Shown piece after piece: positions 24,422 to 33,214 of a DNA stretch of 64,000 nucleotides. Location of the stretch: assembly GCA_038138145.1 (NCBI GenBank), contig JAYQDD010000005.1, positions 62,001 through 126,000 on the forward strand. Reading direction: 5' to 3'. Below the pieces are notes generated by a model. It worked only from the letters and a program-made list of their open reading frames with translations. It had not been told where the DNA came from and made no database searches. Numbering within the stretch: position 1 is the stretch's first letter; each line of letters starts with the position of its first letter. Source of the stretch: UBA3537 sp038138145. GTDB taxonomy: Bacteria > Bacteroidota > Bacteroidia > Flavobacteriales > Flavobacteriaceae. The translations under genes were made by a program, and so were the position numbers.

Positions 24422-26557
24422 TTATTCAGATACGGATTCAAGATCAAGCAAAAATGCATACTCCGAAGCGACTTCTTTTAAGGCCTCAAAGCGTCCAGAT
24501 GCACCTCCATGACCAGCATCCATATTTGTTTTTAGAAAAAGGTTTGAAGTGTTCTTTGATTGAAGACGTAACCTTGCAATCCATTTGGCCGGTTCCCAAT
24601 ACTGTACTTGAGAGTCATGTAAGCCCGCTGTAATCAACAAATTGGGGTATTGTTGATTCGTTACATTGTCGTAGGGTGAATATGATTTCATGTATTCATA
24701 ATATGTTTTGTCGTTAGGATTACCCCATTCGTCATACTCCCCCGTAGTCAGTGGAATACTATCATCCAGCATAGTGGTTACTACATCTACAAAAGGGACT
24801 GCAGCTACGACACCGTTATAGAGTTCTGGCGCCATATTGATAACTGCGCCCATCAACAATCCTCCTGCACTACCGCCCATTGCATAGTGGTGTTCAGCAG
24901 AGGTGTACCCTTCTGAAATCAAATGTTTTGAACAATCAATAAAATCCGTAAATGTATTTTTCTTTTTTAATAATTTTCCGTCTTCATACCATTGACGGCC
25001 AAGGTATTGCCCTCCTCGAGTATGTGCAATAGCATAGATAAAACCACGGTCCAACAAACTCAAACGCACTGTTGAAAAATAAGGGTCTATAGTAGAGCCA
25101 TAAGAACCATAGGCATATAAAAGCAAAGGCGTTTTTGAACTTTTAGGCGTGTCTTTGTGCTGTACCAATGAAATTGGAATTTTGGTTCCATCTTCTGCTG
25201 TTGCCCAAAGACGTTCAGAAACATAGTTTTCTTTTTTGAATTTACCACCCAAAACTTCTTGCTCTTTTTTGATGGTTTTTTCCCTAGTCACCATATTAAA
25301 GTCAATGACAGAAGATGGTGTGGTCATTGATTGATAGCCGTAACGTAAAATAGTGGTGTCAAAATCAATATTTGTCGTCGTATAAGCCGTGTAGGTTTCA
25401 CTCTCAAAAGGCAAATAATAGCTATTTGTACCATCCCATCGTTCTATTTTGATTTGATTTAAACCATTTTTTCGTTCGGAAACCACCAAAAAGTCTTTAA
25501 AAATATCAATACCCTCTAGTAACACATCCTTTCGATGAGGAATAACATCTTTCCAATAATGCTTTTCAGTTTGTTGTTCAGGCGTTTTGGACAGTTTAAA
25601 GTTTTGTGCACCATCAGCATTAGATAGGATATAAAAAGAATCGTCGTAATGTGCGATTGAATATTCTAAACCACGCGTACGCGGTTGAAATACTTTGAAC
25701 GCATCATCTGGAGTATTGGCATTCAAAATTTGATATTCTGTAGTAAGCGTACTGTAACTCGATATAACCAAATATTTTCTCGATTTTGTCTTATAAATTC
25801 CTACACCAAAAGTGTCATCTTTTTCTTCAAAAACCAATTCATCGCCGCTTGAATCGGTTCCAAGTTTATGCTTATAAATGGCCTCTGAACGCAGTGTTGT
25901 TTCATTTTTTAGGGTGTAAAACAGGGTTTTGTTGTCATTGGCCCAAGTACTACCACCTGTAGTATTCCAGACTTTATCATCTAAAATTGAGTTGGTTTTT
26001 AAATCTTTGATATGCAGAGTATACTGACGTCGACCAATGGTATCCAAACCAAATGCAACACGTTGGTTGTCTGGACTTACATTTAGACCAACTAATCTAA
26101 AATAAGAATGATTTTTAGCCATTTCGTTGCAGTCAAACAGAAGTTCTTCATCGGCATCAAGGGATTCTTTTTTGCGGGTATAAATAGGGTAATCTTTCCC
26201 TTTTTCGTACTTCGTGATGTACCAATACCCATTGTATTTGTAAGGCACAGAAGAATCGTCTTCTTTAATCCTTGCTTTCATTTCTTCAAACAATGATTTT
26301 TGAAAGTCATCAGTATGAGCCGTTTTGGCTTCATAGTACTCATTTTCGTTATTTAAATAATTTATAACTTCAGGATTTTCTCGGTCATTTAACCAATAAA
26401 ATTCATCCATACGGACATCACCATGAATGGATAACTCTTTTATAATTTGCTTTGCTTTTGGAACATCAACGTGTTTTGCCATAGTGGATTTGCTTGATTT
26501 TTGATTACAAGAAATGAAAAGAGAAAAAATAAATAATGAATAAATAGTAGTTTTCAT
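24422..26557 (-). CDS. S9 family prolyl oligopeptidase / oligopeptidase B-like lipoprotein
   Basis: The ATG at 26557 gives a lipoprotein signal (MKTTIYSLFIFSLFISC, lipobox Cys followed by NQKSSKS); a TTG three codons upstream is less likely. The 711-aa protein has a beta-propeller region to about residue 430 (GDVRMDEFYWLNDRENPEV, YYWLR-type start) and a C-terminal alpha/beta-hydrolase domain. The triad is complete: nucleophile in MGGSAGGLLMG, Asp in AGLHDSQVQYWEP, His in DAGHGGASGR. PtrB-type enzymes cut peptides after basic residues, prolyl oligopeptidases after Pro; the specificity cannot be decided here. It would sit at the membrane, facing the periplasm. Threonine aldolase lies 27 bases upstream. 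Confidence 0.88.
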   Translation of the reverse strand: MKTTIYSLFIFSLFISCNQKSSKSTMAKHVDVPKAKQIIKELSIHGDVRMDEFYWLNDRENPEVINYLNNENEYYEAKTAHTDDFQKSLFEEMKARIKEDDSSVPYKYNGYWYITKYEKGKDYPIYTRKKESLDADEELLFDCNEMAKNHSYFRLVGLNVSPDNQRVAFGLDTIGRRQYTLHIKDLKTNSILDDKVWNTTGGSTWANDNKTLFYTLKNETTLRSEAIYKHKLGTDSSGDELVFEEKDDTFGVGIYKTKSRKYLVISSYSTLTTEYQILNANTPDDAFKVFQPRTRGLEYSIAHYDDSFYILSNADGAQNFKLSKTPEQQTEKHYWKDVIPHRKDVLLEGIDIFKDFLVVSERKNGLNQIKIERWDGTNSYYLPFESETYTAYTTTNIDFDTTILRYGYQSMTTPSSVIDFNMVTREKTIKKEQEVLGGKFKKENYVSERLWATAEDGTKIPISLVQHKDTPKSSKTPLLLYAYGSYGSTIDPYFSTVRLSLLDRGFIYAIAHTRGGQYLGRQWYEDGKLLKKKNTFTDFIDCSKHLISEGYTSAEHHYAMGGSAGGLLMGAVINMAPELYNGVVAAVPFVDVVTTMLDDSIPLTTGEYDEWGNPNDKTYYEYMKSYSPYDNVTNQQYPNLLITAGLHDSQVQYWEPAKWIARLRLQSKNTSNLFLKTNMDAGHGGASGRFEALKEVASEYAFLLDLESVSE

Positions 26558-26593
26558 GGTAAACAAATTTTAGGAGCCATAAAAATATAAAAA

Positions 26594-27616
26594 TTAGAAC
26601 ATAGCAGTCAAAGTTTCGAGAAGATTTTTATGCATTGTATCTGTATAATCTAGATGCGTTACCATCCTTAACTTACCACCGCCCATGTTACTAATAAGTA
26701 TATTTTTCAACTTTAAATTTGCAATAAATTCTTCTGCGTCAACATGTTTCGCCAATTCAAAAATCACAATGTTTGTTTCAATGGGTTGAACCTCTGCCAC
26801 ATAATCCATATTTTGAAGCACCTTCCCAATCGCTTTTGCTTTAGCATGATCTTCGGCTAATCTTGTTCTATGATGATCCAATGCATACAATCCAGCTGCA
26901 GCCAAAACTCCAACCTGACGCATGCCACCGCCCAACATTTTACGTACTCTGAGTGCCTTTCCCATAATACCCTCATTTCCAATCAATACAGAACCCACAG
27001 GACAACCCAATCCTTTGCTCAAACATACCGAAATAGTATCAAAAACAGCACCATATTGCTCTGGGAGTTCTTTTGTAACTTCCAAGGCATTCCAAAGCCG
27101 TGCCCCGTCTAAATGAAGCCCTAAATTATGTTCATCACAAACGGCTCTAATCTTCTTAAAGTCTTCAAAATCCCAACACGCACCACCACCTTTATTTGTT
27201 GTATTTTCCAATGCAACCAACGAGGTCAATGGGCTGTGGTAAAAATCAGGTGGATTGATGGCTGCTGTGACTTGCTCCGCTGTAATCATTCCACGCTGTC
27301 CATCAATTAATTTACAAGACACACCGCTATTAAATGAGGCGCCACCACCTTCATAGTTGTAAATATGAGCATATTTGTCACAAATGACTTGTTCTCCTGG
27401 ATTTGTATGTAATTTAATCGCCGCTTGATTGGCCATAGTTCCTGTTGGAAAAAACAATGCTTTTGATTTTCCAAACATCGTTGCCAAACGATTTTCTAAG
27501 GCATTTACTGTTGGGTCTTCACCATAAACATCATCTCCTAATGGCGCATTGGCCATCACTTCAACCATCGCCTTAGTGGGTTTTGTTACTGTATCACTTC
27601 GTAAATCAATCTGCAT
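26594..27616 (-). CDS. ltaE: Low-specificity L-threonine aldolase (GntG-type PLP aldolase)
   Basis: A 340-aa fold-type I PLP enzyme cleaving L-threonine or allo-threonine to glycine and acetaldehyde. It begins with the family hallmark DLRSDTVTKPTKAM, has GDDVYGEDPTVNALE, FFPTGTMANQAA, LHLDGARLWNA (PLP Asp) and the Schiff-base Lys in SVCLSKGLGCPVGSVL. Length matches the family. Its start is 79 bases from the divergent prfB start. The S9 peptidase gene follows 36 bases downstream and may be co-transcribed. Confidence 0.92.
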   Translation of the reverse strand: MQIDLRSDTVTKPTKAMVEVMANAPLGDDVYGEDPTVNALENRLATMFGKSKALFFPTGTMANQAAIKLHTNPGEQVICDKYAHIYNYEGGGASFNSGVSCKLIDGQRGMITAEQVTAAINPPDFYHSPLTSLVALENTTNKGGGACWDFEDFKKIRAVCDEHNLGLHLDGARLWNALEVTKELPEQYGAVFDTISVCLSKGLGCPVGSVLIGNEGIMGKALRVRKMLGGGMRQVGVLAAAGLYALDHHRTRLAEDHAKAKAIGKVLQNMDYVAEVQPIETNIVIFELAKHVDAEEFIANLKLKNILISNMGGGKLRMVTHLDYTDTMHKNLLETLTAMF

Positions 27617-27670
27617 AAAAAAAATTTAGAGGTAAAGCTACATATTATTTTCTTTCTTTGCTATAAATAC

Positions 27671-27678
27671 TATTTTTG
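27671..27678 (+). promoter_or_regulatory. -7 promoter box for prfB
   Basis: TATTTTTG matches TAnnTTTG exactly and lies 17 bases before the prfB ATG at 27696. A TTTG at 27657-27660 is only 10 bases upstream, too close for a normal -33. Confidence 0.5.
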
Positions 27679-27695
27679 TAGGACCAATTATTCTT

Positions 27696-28806
27696 ATGAT
27701 AACACACGATCACATCAAAGATCTTATGGATCGCCTGGGCGCGTTAAGGAGGTATCTTTGACTTAGATGCCAAACGCATCGAAATCCAAAACGAAGAAGA
27801 AAAAACTTTTGCTCCTGAATTTTGGAATGACGCCAAAACCGCAGAACGCATCATGAAATCTATTCGCGTTAATAAAAAATGGGTTACAGATTTTGAACAA
27901 GCGCAAACACAAACCGAAGAATTACAAGTATTTTATGACTTTTTCAAAGAGGGGGATATAACCGAAAAAGAGGTGCAAACTCAATTTGAAACCGCACAGC
28001 AAATTATTGAAGATTTAGAATTCAAAAATATGCTCTCTGAAGAAGGTGATGGCCTAAGTGCAGTCCTTCAAATCACGGCTGGTGCTGGTGGAACAGAAAG
28101 TTGCGACTGGGCCAGTATGCTCATGCGGATGTACATCATGTATGCCGAAAAACAAGGGTTTAAAATCAAAGAATTGAATCTTCAAGATGGTGACGTCGCA
28201 GGAATAAAAACAGTAACGCTACAAATTGAAGGCGACTTTGCTTTTGGATGGCTAAAAGGTGAAAATGGAGTGCATCGATTGGTGCGCATCTCTCCTTTTG
28301 ACAGCAATGCCAAGCGCCATACCAGTTTTGCCTCAGTTTATGTTTACCCATTGGTGGATGACAGTATAGAAATTGAAATCAACTCTGCTGATATTGAAAT
28401 TACCACGGCACGTTCGAGTGGCGCAGGAGGACAAAATGTCAATAAAGTAGAAACCAAAGTTCAGCTCACGCACAAACCCACAGGGATCCAAATTTCCTGT
28501 TCTGAAACACGTTCACAACACGACAACCGCGCTCGAGCGCTACAAATGCTTAAATCTCAGTTGTACGAAATAGAACTCAAAAAACAAATGGCGCAACGCG
28601 ATGACATTGAAGCAGGGAAAATGAAAATTGAATGGGGAAGCCAAATTCGCAACTATGTGATGCACCCCTACAAATTAGTAAAAGATGTACGTACCGCTCA
28701 CGAAACCGGAAATGTAGATGCTGTGATGAATGGCGAACTTATGCCGTTTCTAAAATCGTATCTAATGATGATGGGGCAAAATGACGAAACACCACAAAGC
28801 TTATGA
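27696..28806 (+). CDS. prfB: Peptide chain release factor 2 with programmed +1 frameshift
   Basis: RF2 is encoded in two frames. ATG 27696 starts MITHDHIKDLMDRLGALRRY, then CTT followed by an in-frame TGA at 27759-27761. Shifting +1 at CTT-T gives DLDAKRIEIQNEEEKTFAPE and continues in the frame open to 28806, for 369 aa in total. Without the shift the product would stop at 21 residues. The main part has the stop-codon-reading SPF tripeptide (RISPFDSNAK) and the GGQ hydrolysis motif (SSGAGGQNVNKVE). RF2 releases peptides at UGA and UAA. The frame open only from 27853 would miss the first about 52 residues, so an annotation starting there would be wrong. The arsC-like start overlaps the stop. 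Confidence 0.96.
27747..27761 (+). promoter_or_regulatory. RF2 programmed frameshift site
   Basis: AGGAGG (27747-27752), TAT, CTT (27756-27758) and TGA (27759-27761) followed by C. This is the classical autoregulatory arrangement: an internal Shine-Dalgarno three bases before the slippery CUU-U, with the weak stop context UGA-C. When RF2 is scarce the ribosome shifts +1 and completes RF2. A perfect SD hexamer here stands out in a genome whose starts generally lack one. Confidence 0.95.
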
Positions 28807-29144
28807 TAAAAATATACCACAACCCAAGATGCAGCAAGTCTCGAATCGGCGTTCAAGCCCTTGAAGAACACGGACAAGATTTTGAAATTGTCAAATATTT
28901 GGACACTCCCTTGACGTTTGATGAGCTTGAGAATATCATTGAAAAATTAGGGATAGCGCCTCTGGATTTAGTACGAAAAAATGAAGCCATTTGGAAGTCC
29001 AATTACAAAGGAAAAAATCTTTCTGATACAGAACTTATTCAAGCAATGATAGATCATCCAAAACTTATTGAACGTCCTATTGTGGTACGAGGCAACAAAG
29101 CCGTTATTGGACGACCAACAGAACGGATTTTTGAAATTTTGTAA
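28803..29144 (+). CDS. ArsC/YffB-family thioredoxin-fold protein (arsenate reductase-like)
   Basis: A 113-aa thioredoxin-fold protein. YHNPRCSKSR carries the catalytic Cys of the ArsC group near residue 10, and RPIVVRGNKAVIGRPTE is the typical late block with the oxyanion-binding Arg. Classical ArsC reduces arsenate with glutaredoxin; many homologues (YffB/SpxA relatives) have no arsenic role. No arsenic transporter or ArsR lies nearby, so the detoxification function is uncertain. The start overlaps the prfB stop by four bases (ATGATAA), so it is translated with RF2. A hairpin terminator follows. Confidence 0.85.
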   Translation: MIKIYHNPRCSKSRIGVQALEEHGQDFEIVKYLDTPLTFDELENIIEKLGIAPLDLVRKNEAIWKSNYKGKNLSDTELIQAMIDHPKLIERPIVVRGNKAVIGRPTERIFEIL

Positions 29145-29150
29145 ATAAAA

Positions 29151-29176
29151 AAATCCAAACATTGCTGTTTGGATTT
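29151..29176. terminator. Bidirectional hairpin terminator
   Basis: AAATCCAAAC - ATTGCT - GTTTGGATTT is a perfect 10-bp stem with a 6-base loop, seven bases after the arsC-like stop and 22 bases from the stop of the convergent 57-aa gene. It has an A-rich left flank and a T-rich right flank. Confidence 0.75.
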
Positions 29177-29197
29177 ATACTTTTATAATGAGTTGAA

Positions 29198-29371
29198 TTA
29201 CGCCTTAAGTTTAGCTTTTTTAGCCGCACGTTTTTCTTTAAAACGTTCAAGTGCTGAACCAAACACCCAGTAGGGTATGGCAAAAGTCAATAAAAAAATC
29301 ATCAACCAAAATCCGATGGTAAGTATGGTCATAAATGCCAAAAATCCTAAATACTGATCAAATTCAAACAT
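29198..29371 (-). CDS. 57-aa small membrane protein
   Basis: An ORF from ATG 29371 to TAA 29198 reads MFEFDQYLGFLAFMTILTIG, then FWLMIFLLTFAIPYWVFGSA and LERFKEKRAAKKAKLKA. It has one long or two short hydrophobic segments (about residues 8-37) followed by a highly basic tail, the topology of a small inner-membrane protein with a cytosolic C-terminus. A complete -33/-7 promoter directly upstream and a hairpin terminator directly downstream make this a convincing monocistronic gene despite its size. No family recognised. Confidence 0.72.
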   Translation of the reverse strand: MFEFDQYLGFLAFMTILTIGFWLMIFLLTFAIPYWVFGSALERFKEKRAAKKAKLKA

Positions 29372-29392
29372 AATATCGATTTAATTATGGCA

Positions 29393-29423
29393 CAAATATA
29401 CAGCAAGATTTGATGTTTTACAA
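29393..29423 (-). promoter_or_regulatory. -33/-7 promoter for the 57-aa membrane protein gene
   Basis: On the minus strand TTG (29423-29421), a 20-base spacer and TATATTTG (29400-29393) form a complete consensus promoter, with the ATG 21 bases downstream. Confidence 0.68.
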
Positions 29424-29491
29424 TGGAATTTTTTAAAATTATCAACACCCCGCCTATTCCGCTACTACAAATCTAGGATTTACGCTGAAAA

Positions 29492-29524
29492 TTGGCACTT
29501 TTTCTTCAAAATAAACTAAATTTG
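29492..29524 (+). promoter_or_regulatory. -33/-7 promoter for the fumC-hutI-hutG unit
   Basis: TTG (29492-29494), a 22-base spacer and TAAATTTG (29517-29524) fit the flavobacterial consensus. The fumC ATG is 24 bases downstream. No obvious operator palindrome is seen in the leader. Confidence 0.66.
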
Positions 29525-29548
29525 TAGTACACAACATGCGTAATTGTA

Positions 29549-30946
29549 ATGAAGTATAGAATTGAAAAAGACACCATTGGCGAGGTCAAAGTTCCTGCCG
29601 ACAAACTCTGGGGCGCACAAACGGAGCGCTCTCGAAACAATTTCAAAATAGGCCCATCAGGGTCAATGCCTATTGAGGTTGTTCACGGCTTTGCCTACCT
29701 AAAAAAAGCAGCAGCATTCACCAATCACGAATTAGGCGTTTTAGACAAAAATAAACGCGATTTGATTGCTCAAGTTTGTGACGAAATTCTGGACGGCAAA
29801 CACAATGATCAATTCCCTTTAGTGATTTGGCAAACAGGTTCTGGAACCCAAAGTAATATGAACGTCAATGAGGTCATCGCTCATCGTGCACATCAACTCG
29901 CAGGAAACACCATTGGCGAGGGTGAAAAAACCATTCAACCCAACGACGATGTCAATAAATCACAATCGTCTAATGATACATTCCCCACAGGAATGCATAT
30001 CGCTGGATATAAAAAAATTATAGAAGTAACAATTCCGGGTGTGGAACAACTTCGAAATACTTTACAACAAAAATCAATAGAGTTTAAAGAGGTTGTAAAA
30101 ATTGGCCGTACACACCTTATGGACGCTACGCCGCTAACGCTTGGACAAGAGTTTTCGGGTTATGTTTCGCAATTGGATCACGGCCTCAAAGCACTTAAAA
30201 ATACATTAGAACACCTTAGCGAATTGGCCCTAGGGGGAACCGCTGTAGGTACTGGACTCAATACCCCAAAAGGTTATGATGTATTGGTGGCCAAATATAT
30301 TGCTAAATTCACAGGTTTACCTTTTGTTACCGCTAAAAATAAATTTGAAGCACTTGCTGCGCATGATGCCATAGTTGAAACTCATGGCGCACTTAAGCAA
30401 TTGGCCGTTTCGCTCAATAAAATTGCCAATGACATTAGAATGATGGCTTCTGGGCCACGCTCAGGAATTGGAGAAATTACAATTCCTGCCAACGAACCCG
30501 GTAGCTCGATTATGCCCGGAAAAGTTAACCCCACGCAGTGTGAAGCATTGACCATGGTTTGTGGACAAGTTATGGGGAACGATGTGGCCATTGCGGTTGG
30601 TGGCGCACAAGGGCATTACGAATTAAATGTTTTTAAACCCATGATGGCCGCCAATCTATTACAATCGGCACAACTTATTGGCGATGCATGTGCAAGTTTT
30701 GAACAACACTGTGCTTCAGGCATTGAACCCAACCACAAAGTCATTAAAACTTTACTCAATAATTCGCTTATGCTGGTCACAGCACTAAACACTAAAATTG
30801 GGTATTATAAAGCTGCAGAGATCGCTAACACAGCGCATAAAAATGGCACCACACTTCGTGAAGAAGCCATCAATTTGGGCTATGTAAGCCCCGAAGAATA
30901 TGATGCTTGGGTGAAACCCGAAGATATGACTGGTAGCTTAAACTAA
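29549..30946 (+). CDS. fumC: Class II fumarate hydratase
   Basis: A 465-aa homotetrameric TCA-cycle enzyme interconverting fumarate and malate without an iron-sulfur cluster. Signatures: WGAQTERSRNNF at the start, WQTGSGTQSNMNVNEV, NDDVNKSQSSND, GRTHLMDATPLTLGQEFSGY with the active-site His, and the superfamily motif GSSIMPGKVNPTQCE. Length is exactly typical. A consensus promoter lies upstream, and hutI starts four bases after the stop, so it appears to head a three-gene unit with histidine-degradation genes. Confidence 0.96.
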   Translation: MKYRIEKDTIGEVKVPADKLWGAQTERSRNNFKIGPSGSMPIEVVHGFAYLKKAAAFTNHELGVLDKNKRDLIAQVCDEILDGKHNDQFPLVIWQTGSGTQSNMNVNEVIAHRAHQLAGNTIGEGEKTIQPNDDVNKSQSSNDTFPTGMHIAGYKKIIEVTIPGVEQLRNTLQQKSIEFKEVVKIGRTHLMDATPLTLGQEFSGYVSQLDHGLKALKNTLEHLSELALGGTAVGTGLNTPKGYDVLVAKYIAKFTGLPFVTAKNKFEALAAHDAIVETHGALKQLAVSLNKIANDIRMMASGPRSGIGEITIPANEPGSSIMPGKVNPTQCEALTMVCGQVMGNDVAIAVGGAQGHYELNVFKPMMAANLLQSAQLIGDACASFEQHCASGIEPNHKVIKTLLNNSLMLVTALNTKIGYYKAAEIANTAHKNGTTLREEAINLGYVSPEEYDAWVKPEDMTGSLN

Positions 30947-30950
30947 AAAA

Positions 30951-32192
30951 ATGCGCACTGTTTTTATCAATATCCGTGAACTACTTCAGGTTCGACCAAA
31001 AAGCCAAAAAAAAGTTGCCGGTCTATTGATGAAAGAACTTCCAAAAATTGACAATGCCTTTTTGGCTGTTGAGGATGAGCGTATTGTTGATTTTGGCCCA
31101 ATGGCAGAATATATTGCGCATGAACAAGACATAATCATTGATGCTATAGATCGGTTATTAATGCCCACATGGTGCGACAGCCATTCGCATGTAGTGTATG
31201 CAGGCAACCGCAGTCAAGAGTTCGTAGATCGTATTAATGGATTAAGTTATGAAGACATTGCACAGCGTGGAGGAGGCATTTTAAACTCTGCTAAAACCCT
31301 TCAAAATACGACTGAAGAAACCCTTTATCATCAGTCCATTAGTCGAATTCAAAGTTTAATCAAGCAAGGAACAGGAGCTTTGGAAATCAAATCTGGTTAT
31401 GGCTTAACTACAGATGCAGAGTTAAAAATGCTACGCGTCATAAAAAAAATAGAACAACATTCTGACCTCAAAATCAAAGCGACTTTTTTGGGTGCTCATG
31501 CCGTTCCAGAGCAGTTCAAAAATAATAAATCAGGATATATCGATTTGATTATCAATGATATGCTTCCTAAAGTCAGTCAAGAGAATTTGGCAGATTTTGT
31601 CGATGTGTTTTGTGAAAAAGGATATTTTGACCTCGATGACACCAATCGAATTTTATCTGCAGCAAAAGCATACAACCTACAACCAAAAATCCATGTCAAT
31701 CAATTTAACGCTTTTGGTGGTGTTGCTCTTGGTGTACAGCATAATGCCTTGTCTGTAGATCACTTAGAGGAACTCACAAATGATGATATTAAAGCGCTTG
31801 AAAATACGGACACCATGCCCGTGGCACTTCCTGGGTGTTCCTTTTTCTTAGGCATCCCCTACACTCCTGCAAGACAGCTTATGGAAGCAGGTTTGCCAAT
31901 AGCTTTGGCGAGTGATTTCAATCCCGGTTCTGCGCCAAGCGGAAATATGAATTTTGTGGTGAGTTTGGCTTGTATCAAAATGAATATGACCCCTGAAGAA
32001 GCCATCAATGCAGCTACCTTAAATGGTGCTTATGGTATGGGTATCTCAGAAGATTTTGGGAGTATTGCCCTAGGTAAAAAAGCGCACATAATTTTGACCA
32101 AAAAAATGGATTCCTATCATCAAATTCCCTATGAATTTGGTCATAATCCTGTGGAAAAAGTGATGCTTAATGGTAAATTTTTTGAACATTAA
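30951..32192 (+). CDS. hutI: Imidazolonepropionase
   Basis: A 413-aa amidohydrolase that opens the imidazolone ring of imidazolonepropionate in histidine breakdown to give N-formimino-glutamate. The metal HxH is in MPTWCDSHSHVVYAGNR; substrate-site blocks include EIKSGYGL, FLGAHAVP, KIHVNQFNAFGG, DHLEE and LASDFNPGSAPSGNM (metal Asp). Length matches HutI. It lies between fumC (4-base gap) and hutG (5-base gap). HutH and HutU are not in the window and must be elsewhere for a working pathway. Confidence 0.94.
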   Translation: MRTVFINIRELLQVRPKSQKKVAGLLMKELPKIDNAFLAVEDERIVDFGPMAEYIAHEQDIIIDAIDRLLMPTWCDSHSHVVYAGNRSQEFVDRINGLSYEDIAQRGGGILNSAKTLQNTTEETLYHQSISRIQSLIKQGTGALEIKSGYGLTTDAELKMLRVIKKIEQHSDLKIKATFLGAHAVPEQFKNNKSGYIDLIINDMLPKVSQENLADFVDVFCEKGYFDLDDTNRILSAAKAYNLQPKIHVNQFNAFGGVALGVQHNALSVDHLEELTNDDIKALENTDTMPVALPGCSFFLGIPYTPARQLMEAGLPIALASDFNPGSAPSGNMNFVVSLACIKMNMTPEEAINAATLNGAYGMGISEDFGSIALGKKAHIILTKKMDSYHQIPYEFGHNPVEKVMLNGKFFEH

Positions 32193-32197
32193 TTACG

Positions 32198-33211
32198 ATG
32201 GATTATTTCAAACCTTTAACCTTCAAAAAAGCGCAACAGTTAGTTCAAAAACGACAAGGCGAAACAAAGTTTTTTGAAAATGTTGCGTTTGCAACCTCCG
32301 AAATATCTATAGAAGAACAACTTAAAAAATCATCTGCTGAATTTGTTCTTTTTGGTATTGCTGAAGATATTGGTGTTCGAGCAAATGGCGGTAAAACTGG
32401 TGCAAAAAATGCTTGGGACACAGTACTAAAAACGCTTTTAAATATACAATCGAATCACTACACAAAACCCAGTCGTCTTCTCGTTTTAGGTCATTTTGAT
32501 TTTGATGAATTAGAACCAAAATCATCTGGAAATAAAGACCTCAAAAAGCTTCGAAAAAAGGTTAATATTATTGATGCAGAAGTGACCAACTTGGTGCATT
32601 TAATCAAGAAAAGTGGAAAAATTCCAATCGCCATTGGAGGTGGTCACAACAATGCTTATGGAATGATCAAAGGCTGTGCATTGGCCTTAAATTCTAAAAT
32701 AAATAGCATCAATTTTGATGCTCATACTGATTTTAGGACTCTCGAAGGTCGACATAGTGGCAATGGATTTAGTTACGCTATGGATGAAGGGTTCTTGGAA
32801 CGTTATTTTATTTTTGGAGTGCAAGAAAATTATACCTCTGAATCGATTTACAAAAACATCAAAAAATCAGAACCTATTGATTTTATTTCTTTCGAAAGCA
32901 TTGACGTTAGAAAAGAGATTTCATTTGGAAAAGCTTTGGAAAAAGGACAAGAGTTTGTGTGCCAACAGCCGTTTGGCATAGAACTCGATTGTGATGCTAT
33001 AGCCCACTGTCCAAGTAGCGCCATGACTCCTACTGGATTTGACAGCACTCAAGCGCGACGATTCGTGTATAATATGGGTAAAAATTTCAATGCAGCTTAT
33101 TTGCATATTTGTGAAGCTGCACCAAAATTAAATCCGAAAAAGAGAGATTACAATGTAGGAAAAATGATTGTTGCTCTAATTATGGATTTTATACAAGCAA
33201 AAAACTCATAA
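32198..33211 (+). CDS. hutG: Formimidoylglutamase (arginase/agmatinase family)
   Basis: A 337-aa ureohydrolase-fold enzyme. The manganese ligands are visible as GGGHNNAYG (His), NFDAHTDFR (Asp, His, Asp) and ELDCDAIAHCPSS (Asp, Asp). Arginase-family enzymes have SxDxDxxDP at the last site, so the ELDCDAI variant points to the formimidoylglutamase branch. Position directly after hutI supports hydrolysis of N-formimino-glutamate to glutamate and formamide. It ends the fumC-hutI-hutG unit and is convergent with the fatty-acid-hydroxylase-like gene, 3 bases away. Confidence 0.86.
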   Translation: MDYFKPLTFKKAQQLVQKRQGETKFFENVAFATSEISIEEQLKKSSAEFVLFGIAEDIGVRANGGKTGAKNAWDTVLKTLLNIQSNHYTKPSRLLVLGHFDFDELEPKSSGNKDLKKLRKKVNIIDAEVTNLVHLIKKSGKIPIAIGGGHNNAYGMIKGCALALNSKINSINFDAHTDFRTLEGRHSGNGFSYAMDEGFLERYFIFGVQENYTSESIYKNIKKSEPIDFISFESIDVRKEISFGKALEKGQEFVCQQPFGIELDCDAIAHCPSSAMTPTGFDSTQARRFVYNMGKNFNAAYLHICEAAPKLNPKKRDYNVGKMIVALIMDFIQAKNS

Positions 33212-33214
33212 ACA

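Noticed and set aside
27696..27761. prfB looks interrupted by a stop codon after 21 codons (possible pseudogene)
   Set aside because: The stop is the programmed UGA of the RF2 frameshift site with SD and slippery codon intact; the downstream frame is complete.
28803..29144. Arsenic-resistance locus
   Set aside because: A single ArsC-fold protein coupled to prfB, with no ArsB/Acr3 or ArsR; family membership does not prove an arsenic role.
29492..29510. TTGGCAC before fumC as a sigma-54 element
   Set aside because: The -12 position reads TC instead of GC, and a full -33/-7 vegetative promoter occupies the same region.
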